A stretch of DNA of 64,000 nt from Oscillatoriaceae cyanobacterium M33_DOE_052. Its GTDB lineage: Bacteria > Cyanobacteriota > Cyanobacteriia > Cyanobacteriales > Laspinemataceae. The notes below the pieces were generated by a model. That model was not told the DNA's origin. It did no database searches and saw only the letters and a list, made by a program, of their open reading frames with translations. Where the stretch lies: assembly GCA_015296065.1 (NCBI GenBank), contig DVDU01000219.1, positions 90,074-154,073 of the forward strand, given 5' to 3'. Positions 28,301-36,069 of the stretch are shown here, piece by piece. The first letter of the stretch is position 1, and each line of letters opens with the position of its first letter. Position numbers and translations under genes: made by a program.

Positions 28301-29392
28301 TTAGGGTTTTAACTGCCACAACCGGATTGTGTTATCGTTGCTGCCGCTGGCAAGTAGTTTGCCGTTGGCGCTGATGGCGAGGGCGAATACTGATTTTTCA
28401 TGGCCGATGAGGGTTTGCAAGAGTCTGCCGCTGGCTAGGTCCCACAGGCGCACGGTACGATCGTCCCCTGCACTGGCAATGGTTTGGCCGTCGGGGGTGA
28501 CGGCGACGGCGTAAACTTGCAAATAATGGCCGCTGAGGGTGCGCACTGCCTGACCATTTTCGGCATTCCACACTTTGACTGTGCCATCAGCGCCGCCGGT
28601 GATGAGGAAATTGCCCTCGGGGGTGAAGGCAAGGGAGTTTACTTCTTGGCTATGGGCGCTGATGCTGAGCAGTTGTTCGCCGCTGTTCACATCCCAGAAT
28701 TTGACCATGCCATCGCGATCGCCGCTGACAACGATCCTCCCCTCGGGACTAAATGCTACCGCTTTTACCCCATCGTCTAACGGACCGAGGCTGCGGATGG
28801 CGTTCCCTGTCTCCACGCTCCACAACCGCACGGTATTATCCCAACTGCCACTAGCTACCATTTTGCCATCAGGACTAATTGCTACGGCTTTTACTTCTCC
28901 TTGGTGGCCCTGGAGGGTGTATAGCAGTTTCCCCGATCGCATATTCCACAGGTTTACAGTCCGGTCATCGCTACCGGAAATGAGGGTATTGCCATCGCCA
29001 CTGACGGCGAGGGAAGTTACATCCCCCAAATGCACTGAGAGGGTGAAGCGTTGTTCTCCGGTGTTGACGTTCCAATATTTAACTGTATCCTCAATGCTGC
29101 CGCTGACAATTACGGGACTGTCGGGACTGAAGGCTAAGGCAAACACGGCAAAGAGATCGTCCCCGATCACCCGCAGAAATTCCGCCTCGGGTATCGCATT
29201 CTGAGCTTGTGCGGTGGTTAGAGGCGGCTCTGGCGGGGCGCCTACGACTCGTGGGGCAAAAGGGAAGTAGAAAGAGATACTGACGGCTGCGGCTGCTAGC
29301 AATCGCTGCCTTGCCTGGGTGCATAGGTCTAGTGGCAACCACGGGGGAATTGCCCCCACAACATTTTTCGATAACAATGGCTTGGCACTCAT
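28301..29392 (-). CDS. WD40 repeat protein with N-terminal membrane segment
   Basis: From ATG 29392 (MSAKPLLSKN) the product is 363 residues. A hydrophobic stretch (LLAAAAVSISFYFPFAP) may be a signal or anchor. Seven WD40 repeats follow (~80-363), each ending in W-D/N-like pairs such as VKYWNV, VNLWNM, VRLWSV, VKFWDV, VKVWNA, VRLWDL and IRLWQL. Seven repeats make one closed propeller. It is probably an exported or membrane-bound scaffold; the partner is unknown. Confidence 0.85.
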   Translation of the reverse strand: MSAKPLLSKNVVGAIPPWLPLDLCTQARQRLLAAAAVSISFYFPFAPRVVGAPPEPPLTTAQAQNAIPEAEFLRVIGDDLFAVFALAFSPDSPVIVSGSIEDTVKYWNVNTGEQRFTLSVHLGDVTSLAVSGDGNTLISGSDDRTVNLWNMRSGKLLYTLQGHQGEVKAVAISPDGKMVASGSWDNTVRLWSVETGNAIRSLGPLDDGVKAVAFSPEGRIVVSGDRDGMVKFWDVNSGEQLLSISAHSQEVNSLAFTPEGNFLITGGADGTVKVWNAENGQAVRTLSGHYLQVYAVAVTPDGQTIASAGDDRTVRLWDLASGRLLQTLIGHEKSVFALAISANGKLLASGSNDNTIRLWQLKP

Positions 29393-30022
29393 TGAGTTAG
29401 TTAATAAAGATAACAAGTCAATATTCCACACCGCGTCCCTTACAGTCGGCGATGAATAGAAATTTAGCAGCTTTTAGATTTTTTGGTGGCGGGGACTTGT
29501 GGGACCCGAAGCCCCGGTGACTCGCAGACGGGGTTCTTAGATGCTCCTAACTAAACTGGCTACTACTATCGCTACAAGGCTTTGCCCGATCGACTGCCCG
29601 GAAACCACCACAAAATTCTCTGTCGGGAGAGATTTCGTGAGTTTGTTCGGCTTCATGGAGACCAGATACCAGCCGAGAATGCCGAGCTTTGGCCGGGAGA
29701 TATCAGCTAATGTAGTATAGCATTTCTCATATGGGTGAGGTATGCAGCCCCAATCTGTGATTCCTATCCCTGCCGCAGTTTATCCTCGCAAATACAGCTT
29801 CCAAGCGGGTCTATCTGGCACATTCCCTCACCCCAAACCCCTCTCGACCAGAAGGGGAGAGGGGGCAATGATTGGTAACTCATCATTTGATCAAGTGCTG
29901 GATTTGGGTGGGGATGCGTAGGGGCGATCGTCCGTACCCCAGAAACTAGGTTTCTCCTCTCAGATATAATAAACTATCAGCTCCAATAACGGAGCCGAAT
30001 TGTACAAGCGCCAAGGGTTGAT
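29393..30022. other. 630-bp intergenic region with repeat remnants
   Basis: Contains the widespread ccctcacccc/aaacccctctcgacc...ggggagaggggg block (29826-29862) and an agaaactaggtttct relative (29941-29955). A candidate -10/-35 was not found for the next gene. No ORF looks real. Confidence 0.5.
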
Positions 30023-30694
30023 ATGACTCCTATAACTGCGGTTTCACCTCCCATGACTCTGGCTCTCCCCCAATGGCAACCCGCCACCTGGGATGATTAT
30101 GTCGCATGGCGGGACAATCCTGATTTAAATAAGGACGTAAGGCTATTTTTTCACCAGGGGTATCTGTGGGTTGATATGGGTAATGAAGGAATTAACCACG
30201 CGAGGTTTAACGATTTATTCACACTGGTATTTTTTGTCTGGTTTGCTCGGCAAACAGGGTTACTGGTGGATTCTTTAAGCGGTTGTGTGATTGAAAAACC
30301 ACGAACCCAAGCAGCGGCTCCAGATAAAGTGTTATATATTGGTGGTAATTCCCCTCAATGGTCAGAGGGAGAACCGCGAGTAATTAATTTAGAGAGTTGG
30401 CGAGTGCCGGATTTAGTGGGGGAAATTGCCGATACTACTTTAGCCACAGATTTAGATGAGAAAAAACAGCTTTATGCAGCGTTGGCAATTCCCGAATATT
30501 GGGTAGTAGATATTAAGGGACGGCAAGTGCTGGCATTCCGGTTACAATCGGATGGGAAATATCAACAAATTGCTGTTTCTGTAGCTTTAGAGGGATTGCC
30601 GATTTCCCTGTTGTCGGAAATGTTAGAGCAGATGAATGAGGGGAATAATATTATAGCGGCGGTTTGGTTTAATCAGCAGATTGCTGATTTTTAA
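30023..30694 (+). CDS. Uma2 family putative endonuclease
   Basis: 223 residues, divergent from the tandem pair at 9 kb. RVPDLVGEIADTTLATDLDEKKQLYAALAIPEYWVVDIK contains the family's Glu/Asp/Lys core and the EYWVVD hallmark. The N-terminus (LPQWQPATWDDYVAWRD) is typical of the subset that begins with a short Trp-rich segment. The role is unknown. Confidence 0.88.
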   Translation: MTPITAVSPPMTLALPQWQPATWDDYVAWRDNPDLNKDVRLFFHQGYLWVDMGNEGINHARFNDLFTLVFFVWFARQTGLLVDSLSGCVIEKPRTQAAAPDKVLYIGGNSPQWSEGEPRVINLESWRVPDLVGEIADTTLATDLDEKKQLYAALAIPEYWVVDIKGRQVLAFRLQSDGKYQQIAVSVALEGLPISLLSEMLEQMNEGNNIIAAVWFNQQIADF

Positions 30695-30782
30695 GAAAGA
30701 AACCGGGTTTCTGGGTTCGGGTATGGCGACAATCTCTGCATAAACACCGCAATATTCCTCGTCAATTCTCCTGATTGAGTTA

Positions 30783-30829
30783 CAAAAAAGCCCGTGATGA
30801 TGAGATTGACCTTAATTCACTGACGGGCT
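30783..30829 (-). terminator. Terminator-like hairpin on the minus strand
   Basis: On the minus strand AGCCCGT pairs with ACGGGCT across a ~27-base loop, and six T follow. The nearest minus-strand gene ends 480 bases away at 31309, so this could end a short unannotated RNA. The loop is long for a classic terminator. Confidence 0.4.
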
Positions 30830-30975
30830 AGAGATTGCCTCCGCCGCGTTGGGCTCAACCTCACAACTACCGCGATTATTGTCCAGAATTTTCTGGTTTG
30901 ATTACACTACACCACCTTAAATCGATGCCGCTTGGCTAGCACTTGCCACTACTGTAGCAGGAGTCCCCCAAAAAA

Positions 30976-31060
30976 TTTCACAACCAATATTAGGAAAATG
31001 TTTGTGAAATTGTTTGTGAAATTGGCTGGCTCAAATGGGGGGTCTAAACCCCCTATTTTG
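30976..31060. repeat. TTTCACAA...TTTGTGAAA repeat with a GGGGTCTAAACCCC palindrome
   Basis: TTTCACAACCAATATTAGG is followed by iterated tttgtgaaatt, then a palindrome of six G, TCTAAA and five C (31037-31053). Related copies lie at 31118-31180 (without the palindrome) and 42494-42575 (with it). Confidence 0.75.
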
Positions 31061-31117
31061 ACTCAAAGCATGAATGGGGAGGCTTTGCAGGTGCTGTAGC
31101 CGCCGTCACCAGCAAAA

Positions 31118-31180
31118 TTTCACAACCAATATTAGGAAATTGATTGTGAAAATGTTTGTGAAAATGTTTGTGAAATTCGC
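31118..31180. repeat. Second TTTCACAA...TTTGTGAAA element
   Basis: Begins TTTCACAACCAATATTAGG exactly as the element at 30976 and carries three tgtgaaaatgttt/tttgtgaaa iterations. The copy lacks the GGGGTCTA palindrome. Confidence 0.75.
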
Positions 31181-31308
31181 TAGGTTCCCTGGGTGTGGGT
31201 GAGGGTCCATGCTTGGCAGTGGGGAGATAGGAGGTTTGGCGGCGGCTGTGATGTGGGGCCATTATCCTATCGTCAGGTGGGCAATGCCAAGCCCAACTCC
31301 CAGGATGC

Positions 31309-32007
31309 TTAAATTTCTGGATCAATCCCAGCCGATCGCAACTGTGCGGCTAATCGTTCCGATCGCTGCCGTTCCAGCTCTAGCTGCTGCCGTTCCAGCT
31401 CTAGCTGTTGTTCTGCCAACTCCTTTTGCTGTCGCTCTAACTCTTTTTGCTGATATAAATCCACATAATCCACAAACTTTTCCCCATTAGGCGCATAAAG
31501 TTCTAAGCCCTCATCGCCTAACTCGAAACGCACCCCCAATCGCGGTGACACCCACCCCGGCATCGGGTCAATCACATCGAGCATCCCATCGATTCGCCGC
31601 CAACCGCTTAACTCTTTCCTTTGCGGGTCGTAAAGGTAATATTCCTCTACCCCATAGCGATTGTAAAAGACTAATTTCTTATCCATCTTAGTTTGAGTGT
31701 CGCTGTCAGAGCGCACCTCAAACACCACTTGCGGCGGGATATTATTTTCTAGCCACTGTTTGTATGACTTGCGATCGCCTTTCCTGGTGCCAAACGCCAC
31801 CATCACGTCAGGGGCTTGGGAAATATTCGGTTTTCCCTCTACGGGATACCAGAGTAGGTCTCCCGCAACAAACACATTTTCATCATCTTTAAAAATGGCG
31901 TCACAGCCGCCTTTTATGGTAGTAATCCATTGGTATTGGATGGTACTATCTGCCATTGGTTGACCGTCACTGGAGGGATAGATAATTGCTTCAGTAGTTA
32001 GCTGCAT
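31309..32007 (-). CDS. Uma2 family putative endonuclease
   Basis: 232 residues on the minus strand. ISQAPDVMVAFGTRKGDR, VVFEVRSDSDTQTKMDKKLVFYNRYGVEEYYLYDP give the core motifs. The C-terminus is a Gln/Glu-rich coiled coil with repeated LERQQ units ending AAQLRSAGIDPEI, the standard Uma2 end. The repeated Gln/Leu/Glu codons again suggest slippage in the tail. Confidence 0.9.
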   Translation of the reverse strand: MQLTTEAIIYPSSDGQPMADSTIQYQWITTIKGGCDAIFKDDENVFVAGDLLWYPVEGKPNISQAPDVMVAFGTRKGDRKSYKQWLENNIPPQVVFEVRSDSDTQTKMDKKLVFYNRYGVEEYYLYDPQRKELSGWRRIDGMLDVIDPMPGWVSPRLGVRFELGDEGLELYAPNGEKFVDYVDLYQQKELERQQKELAEQQLELERQQLELERQRSERLAAQLRSAGIDPEI

Positions 32008-32295
32008 AGGAGTTGCAGAGTCTAGGACTCGGCGGTAGCAACAATGTTTGAATTGGACTATTTGCTGTTAGGCTGATGAGTGAATCAAACAGCCTGTTTT
32101 GATGATATCTTATTTTGGGTTAGGGGGACAGAAACGGGGACTGAGAAACCCGGTTTCTTGACCCCGGCTTCCCAGAACAGCCCCCACCCTCACAAGGGAC
32201 CCTCTGCAAAAATTGACAAAAAAACCTGGTTTCTCAGGGATGCAAATGTGACGAGTTGTGCTAAAATTTGCGTTACTCACATAAATGATTAATAT
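32008..32295. other. Divergent intergenic region Uma2 / STAND gene
   Basis: Contains two aaacc(c)ggtttct repeat copies (near 32145-32158 and 32222-32236) separated by a ccaccctcacaagggaccctc block. A -10/-35 pair for the STAND gene was not found. No gene. Confidence 0.45.
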
Positions 32296-33651
32296 ATGAC
32301 ATCTCAGCCAAATGAACCGGAAGACTTTGCCGAGGCGGCGGAACGATGGGATTTGGACAGGCTGTATGCTGATTTGGCGGCTGCGAAGGAAGATGTGGGC
32401 TCTCACCCTCGCCAGGGCCTCACATCTACGGAAAAAACCCATTTGCGGGGATTGCTTTGCGGTTATAGTCCCGTAGAGATGGCGAGAATACTCCATAAAA
32501 CCCCTAAAGGACTTTACGCAGATTTAGCGAAAACCCTGTATCGCTACATAGAAATCCTGACGGGAAACCCCTTCAGCTCTTGGAATAAGATTGTACCAGG
32601 GTTGGCCGAGGCGGGATATAGAAAATTATCCCCGAGACGGAGCCAAGATTGGAATCTGGCTCCTGATGTTTCCATTTTTTACGGTCGCACGCATGAATTA
32701 GCACTCTTGCAACAATGGATTGTAGGCGATCGATGTCGGTTGGTGGCATTATTGGGGATGGGGGGAATGGGCAAAACTGCCCTCGCCGTGCGGTTGGCGC
32801 AACAAATCGCCGGTGACTTTAAATATATCGGCTGGCGTTCTCTCTCCAACTCTCCCACAGTGCCACAACTCCTCACCGAATTACTCGGTTTTTATCCTCA
32901 CACTCAGGGAAACCCACTAGATTTTTATCCCTTATTGAATTATTTACAAAACCAGCGCAGTCTCATCATCTTAGATGGATTAGAAAACCTCCTAGCTCCC
33001 GGAGAGCTGGCGGGTAAATATCGCGATGGCCATGAGGAATATGCTAATTTATTTAAGCAGGTAGGAACTACACAGCATCAGAGCTGCATCGTGATTACCA
33101 GCTCAGAGAAATCTAGGGAAATTAGTTTGTTAGATAGTTTAATTGAGCCGGTTCGCTGTTTAAACTTAGCAGGATTAGAGCCAGATGCAGCGGTAAAAAT
33201 TATCAAAGACAGACAGCTACTTGATGAACATAAGTGGGATGATTTAATCGAGCGGTCTAGTGGCAACCCCTTGGCGCTAAAAATAGTTTGTGGCATTATC
33301 AAAGGAGTTTTTAAGGGGCGAGTGGGTGAATATTTCCGGCATAAAACCATGTTTATGGGAATGCTGAGAGAGGTTTTGTCATCTCAAATTAATCGCTTGT
33401 CAGATTTAGAACTGCAAATTATGTATCAGATAGCCATATCTGGGGAACCGGTCGATATCGAGCAATTGCGTCAGTGGATTTCCGCATCGGTTCCTATGTC
33501 AGGAATTATGGAAATCTTGAATTCTTTAATTTGGCGATCTTTGATTGAAACCATTGGCCAAGATGATGTAACTCTCTACACAATTCAGCCAATGGTTAGA
33601 AAGTATCTGATTAACTTATTTAGTCAACCAGATATTGGGAAACTGCCATAA
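32296..33651 (+). CDS. Compact NB-ARC-type STAND NTPase with N-terminal helix-turn-helix-like region
   Basis: 451 residues. The N-terminus (~40-95) looks like a helix-turn-helix (EKTHLRGLLCGYSPVEMARILHKTPKGLYADL). The NTPase has Walker A GMGGMGKTAL (~152-161), Walker B SLIILDGLENLL, a sensor-like IVITSSE and the SGNPLALKIV GxP motif. A winged-helix-like region follows (~350-440). STAND proteins are signalling switches and many defend against phage or control transcription. Unusually, there is no WD40, TPR or other sensor repeat after the NTPase, so it is either a compact regulator or a truncated one. Confidence 0.85.
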   Translation: MTSQPNEPEDFAEAAERWDLDRLYADLAAAKEDVGSHPRQGLTSTEKTHLRGLLCGYSPVEMARILHKTPKGLYADLAKTLYRYIEILTGNPFSSWNKIVPGLAEAGYRKLSPRRSQDWNLAPDVSIFYGRTHELALLQQWIVGDRCRLVALLGMGGMGKTALAVRLAQQIAGDFKYIGWRSLSNSPTVPQLLTELLGFYPHTQGNPLDFYPLLNYLQNQRSLIILDGLENLLAPGELAGKYRDGHEEYANLFKQVGTTQHQSCIVITSSEKSREISLLDSLIEPVRCLNLAGLEPDAAVKIIKDRQLLDEHKWDDLIERSSGNPLALKIVCGIIKGVFKGRVGEYFRHKTMFMGMLREVLSSQINRLSDLELQIMYQIAISGEPVDIEQLRQWISASVPMSGIMEILNSLIWRSLIETIGQDDVTLYTIQPMVRKYLINLFSQPDIGKLP

Positions 33652-33666
33652 TTCTATTCATAACCT

Positions 33667-33694
33667 GTAGGTGCGATTCGCGAATCGCACCTAC
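33667..33694. repeat. 28-bp perfect palindrome after the STAND gene
   Basis: The half-site GTAGGTGCGATTCG is followed by its exact complement. A sister palindrome with half-site GTAGGGGCGATTCG lies at 46017-46044, after pcrA. Both sit just downstream of a gene, so they may act as bidirectional terminators or processing sites. Confidence 0.8.
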
Positions 33695-33790
33695 ACCCTA
33701 CAGAACCTGATTTTCTTGCGGGTTTAAAACTGAATCATGCTATAATCAGTACAGATTACATAAAAAATTTGGTGAGGGCAACCAAGATAT

Positions 33791-34522
33791 ATGACTTATG
33801 TTGTCAATCCTCTGGCCAAAACTGAGACTTTGCCAGACCATACCCAACTACCAGAATCTGATGGTACTTTTGTGAAAAATTTTCAGGAGCATCCCCAAAG
33901 CATTCTCTTAACTGAGTCGGTGAAAAACCTGCTGCAAAAACGTCATCCTGATGGCCAATATTGTATCGGACAGGATTGTGGGATATACTGGCGGTTAACT
34001 GACCCACCAGAGCGGGGTGCGGAAGCTCCAGACTGGTTTTATGTGCCGAATGTGCCGCCGATGTTGGATGGACAAATCCGGCGTTCTTATGTGATGTGGC
34101 AAGAACTGGTGCCACCGTTAATCGTCCTGGAGTTTGCGTCGGGAGATGGGGCGGAAGAGCGGGATAAAACTCCTCTGAGCCGAGCGGAGGAACCGGGAGC
34201 GAGGAAGCCGGGTAAATTCTGGATTTATGAGCAGGTGATTCGTCCGGCATTTTATGGGATTTATGAGGTGAAGCGTGCCAGCATTGAACTGTATTGCTGG
34301 GTGGGGGGTGAATATCAGTTAGTGCCTAGGAGCGATCGGGGTCATTATCCCGTTGCACCCCTAGGAGTGGAATTGGGAATTTGGCAGGGTCAGTATCAGA
34401 ATATGGAACTGCCTTGGTTGCGTTGGTGGGACGAACAAGGTAATTTATTGCTGACGGGTGAGGAACGAGCCGATCGGCTGGCGGCGCAGTTAAAAGCTCT
34501 GGGTATTGAGCCAGAAGCGTGA
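33791..34522 (+). CDS. Uma2 family protein, divergent subset
   Basis: 243 residues. The family pattern is looser than in the 9-kb pair: LTDPPERGAEAPDWFYVPN, LIVLEFASGDGAEERDKT, then FWIYEQVIRPAFYGIYEVKR and the tail LAAQLKALGIEPEA. The extra inserted segment (SRAEEPGARKPGKF) between the core acid residues is seen in a known Uma2 subgroup. Confidence 0.82.
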   Translation: MTYVVNPLAKTETLPDHTQLPESDGTFVKNFQEHPQSILLTESVKNLLQKRHPDGQYCIGQDCGIYWRLTDPPERGAEAPDWFYVPNVPPMLDGQIRRSYVMWQELVPPLIVLEFASGDGAEERDKTPLSRAEEPGARKPGKFWIYEQVIRPAFYGIYEVKRASIELYCWVGGEYQLVPRSDRGHYPVAPLGVELGIWQGQYQNMELPWLRWWDEQGNLLLTGEERADRLAAQLKALGIEPEA

Positions 34523-34763
34523 GTTAAGAAACCGGGTTTCTTGTGCGGGCGAAGCATTCCGGCTTTGAGGGCGAAGCATTCCGGTAATAGGTTATCGGTT
34601 AAAAGCGACAGGTTTTTGGCCGTCAGGCTTCGCCCCTACTGTAGGTTGGGGGGACAGAAACCGGGTTTCTTAACTAAATCTGGGTGAGGATGCAGAAATT
34701 GTGGTAGCCACCCGGTTTCTGAATCTGCTAAAATCTACATAACGTTAAACGGTTTTAAAGGTT
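34523..34763. repeat. Repeat block before the next Uma2 gene
   Basis: Contains aaaccgggtttctt copies, one extra GGGCGAAGCATTCC end (34547-34560) and the complete 67-bp element at 34569-34635, then a gtaggttggggggacag/ccgggtttctt unit of the 86-bp family. No gene. Confidence 0.75.
34569..34635. repeat. 67-bp element, copy flanking a Uma2 gene (left)
   Basis: Ends GGGCGAAGC and GCTTCGCCC. Its interior (ggtaataggttatcggttaa and onward) is identical to that of the copy at 35549-35615, so the two bracket the Uma2 gene at 34764-35468 in the same orientation. Confidence 0.85.
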
Positions 34764-35468
34764 ATGCTACTAGAATATAATCCTAGACATTGCTTGCCTT
34801 CCGCTGAAGATTTACCCGATTCTGATGATACACCTGTGGATAATCAATTACAACATCTGATTCCTGGACTCCTGGAAGCAATTCTCGCCCTAATTTGGTC
34901 AGAAAAAATGGACTGGTTTTTTGGGGTGGATATGGGCATTTATTACGACCCAAATCAACCGGCGATCGTGCCTGATGGATTTCTTTCTATCGGAGTTCCC
35001 CGAATTATAGACTCAGATTTACGGTTATCCTATGTGTTATGGGAAGAACAAAAACTGCCGATTATGGTGTTAGAAGTAATTTCCCAAACCCGACGGGGAG
35101 AATATACCAATAAGAAAATAGAATACGCTCAAATGGGAATATTATATTATGTGATTTATAACCCGCAGCGGAAAAGAAAACCTCGGTTAGAAGTCTATAA
35201 TCTTGTAGAGGGAGAATATCAATTATTACGCGGTGAACCTGTGTGGTTATCAGAAATAAATTTAGGTATCGGTATAGGGGAGGGAACTTATCAGGGAATT
35301 CACCGAGAATGGTTATATTGGTATGATGATAAAGGGGAAAGATATCTAACTCCAGAAGAGCGAATTTTCACCGCAGAACAAGAAACATTGGCAGCTAAAC
35401 AAAAGGCAGCTAAATTAGCAGCAAAACTGAGAAGTTTAGGCATCGATCCAGAGAATATTGATTCATAG
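34764..35468 (+). CDS. Uma2 family protein, divergent subset
   Basis: 234 residues. IVPDGFLSIGVPRI, LPIMVLEVISQTRRGEYTNKKIEYAQMGILYYVIYNPQ contain the conserved Asp, Glu and Lys positions. The tail (AKLAAKLRSLGIDPENIDS) is the usual Uma2 end. It belongs to the same looser subgroup as the gene at 33791 and is flanked by identical 67-bp elements. Confidence 0.85.
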   Translation: MLLEYNPRHCLPSAEDLPDSDDTPVDNQLQHLIPGLLEAILALIWSEKMDWFFGVDMGIYYDPNQPAIVPDGFLSIGVPRIIDSDLRLSYVLWEEQKLPIMVLEVISQTRRGEYTNKKIEYAQMGILYYVIYNPQRKRKPRLEVYNLVEGEYQLLRGEPVWLSEINLGIGIGEGTYQGIHREWLYWYDDKGERYLTPEERIFTAEQETLAAKQKAAKLAAKLRSLGIDPENIDS

Positions 35469-36069
35469 AATCTTATTCACCACAGAGGCACAGAGGGCAC
35501 AGAAAATAAACTGGGTTTTTGCGCTGAAAGAAACCCAGTTTATTGTCCGGGCGAAGCATTCCGGTAATAGGTTATCGGTTAAAAGCGACAGGTTTTTGGC
35601 CGTCAGGCTTCGCCCCTACTGTAGATTGGGTTCGGGTTTCTTAACTAAATCTGGGTGAGGATGCAGAGGTTATCGCAGAAACCCGGTTTCTTGGTCTGTA
35701 GGTTGGGGGGACAGAAACCGGGTTTCTTAACTAAATCTGGGTGGGGATGCAGAGGTTATCGCAGAAACCCGGTTTCTTGGTCTGTAGGTTGGGGGGACAG
35801 AAACCGGGTTTCTTAACTAAATCTGGGTGAGGACGCAGAGGTTATGGCAGAAACCCGGTTTCTTGGTCTGTAGGTTGGGGGGGTTGGGGGACAGAAACCG
35901 GGTTTCTTAACTAAATTTGGGTGAGGATGCAGAGATTGGAGACAGAAACCCGGTTTCTAGCACTCATACCCTTTTATCCCTTCAATAAAAAAAGGACACG
36001 GCAATGCCGTGTCCCTACGGTGTGATTGTGATGTGTATCAGTGAAAGCTATATCAAGCCAAATGTCAGT
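35469..36069. repeat. 86-bp tandem repeats of CCGGGTTTCT type
   Basis: After the second 67-bp element (35549-35615), four successive units run from about 35628 to 35955. Each has aaccgggtttctt, aactaaatctgggtg, gcagaggttatcgcag, aaacccggtttctt and ggtctgtaggttgggggg. The spacing is 86 bp (35713 to 35799) and then 94 bp (35799 to 35893). Confidence 0.85.
35994..36014 (-). terminator. Intrinsic terminator of the adhesin gene
   Basis: On the minus strand GGACACGGCA pairs with TGCCGTGTCC around one base, followed by seven T (plus-strand A run 35987-35993). It lies 56 bases after the stop of the 36070-42315 gene. Confidence 0.85.

Noticed and set aside
31053..31325. Minus-strand frame with HKHFHKHFHNQF repeats
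   Set aside because: It is translated tttgtgaaa repeat DNA; no sign of coding.
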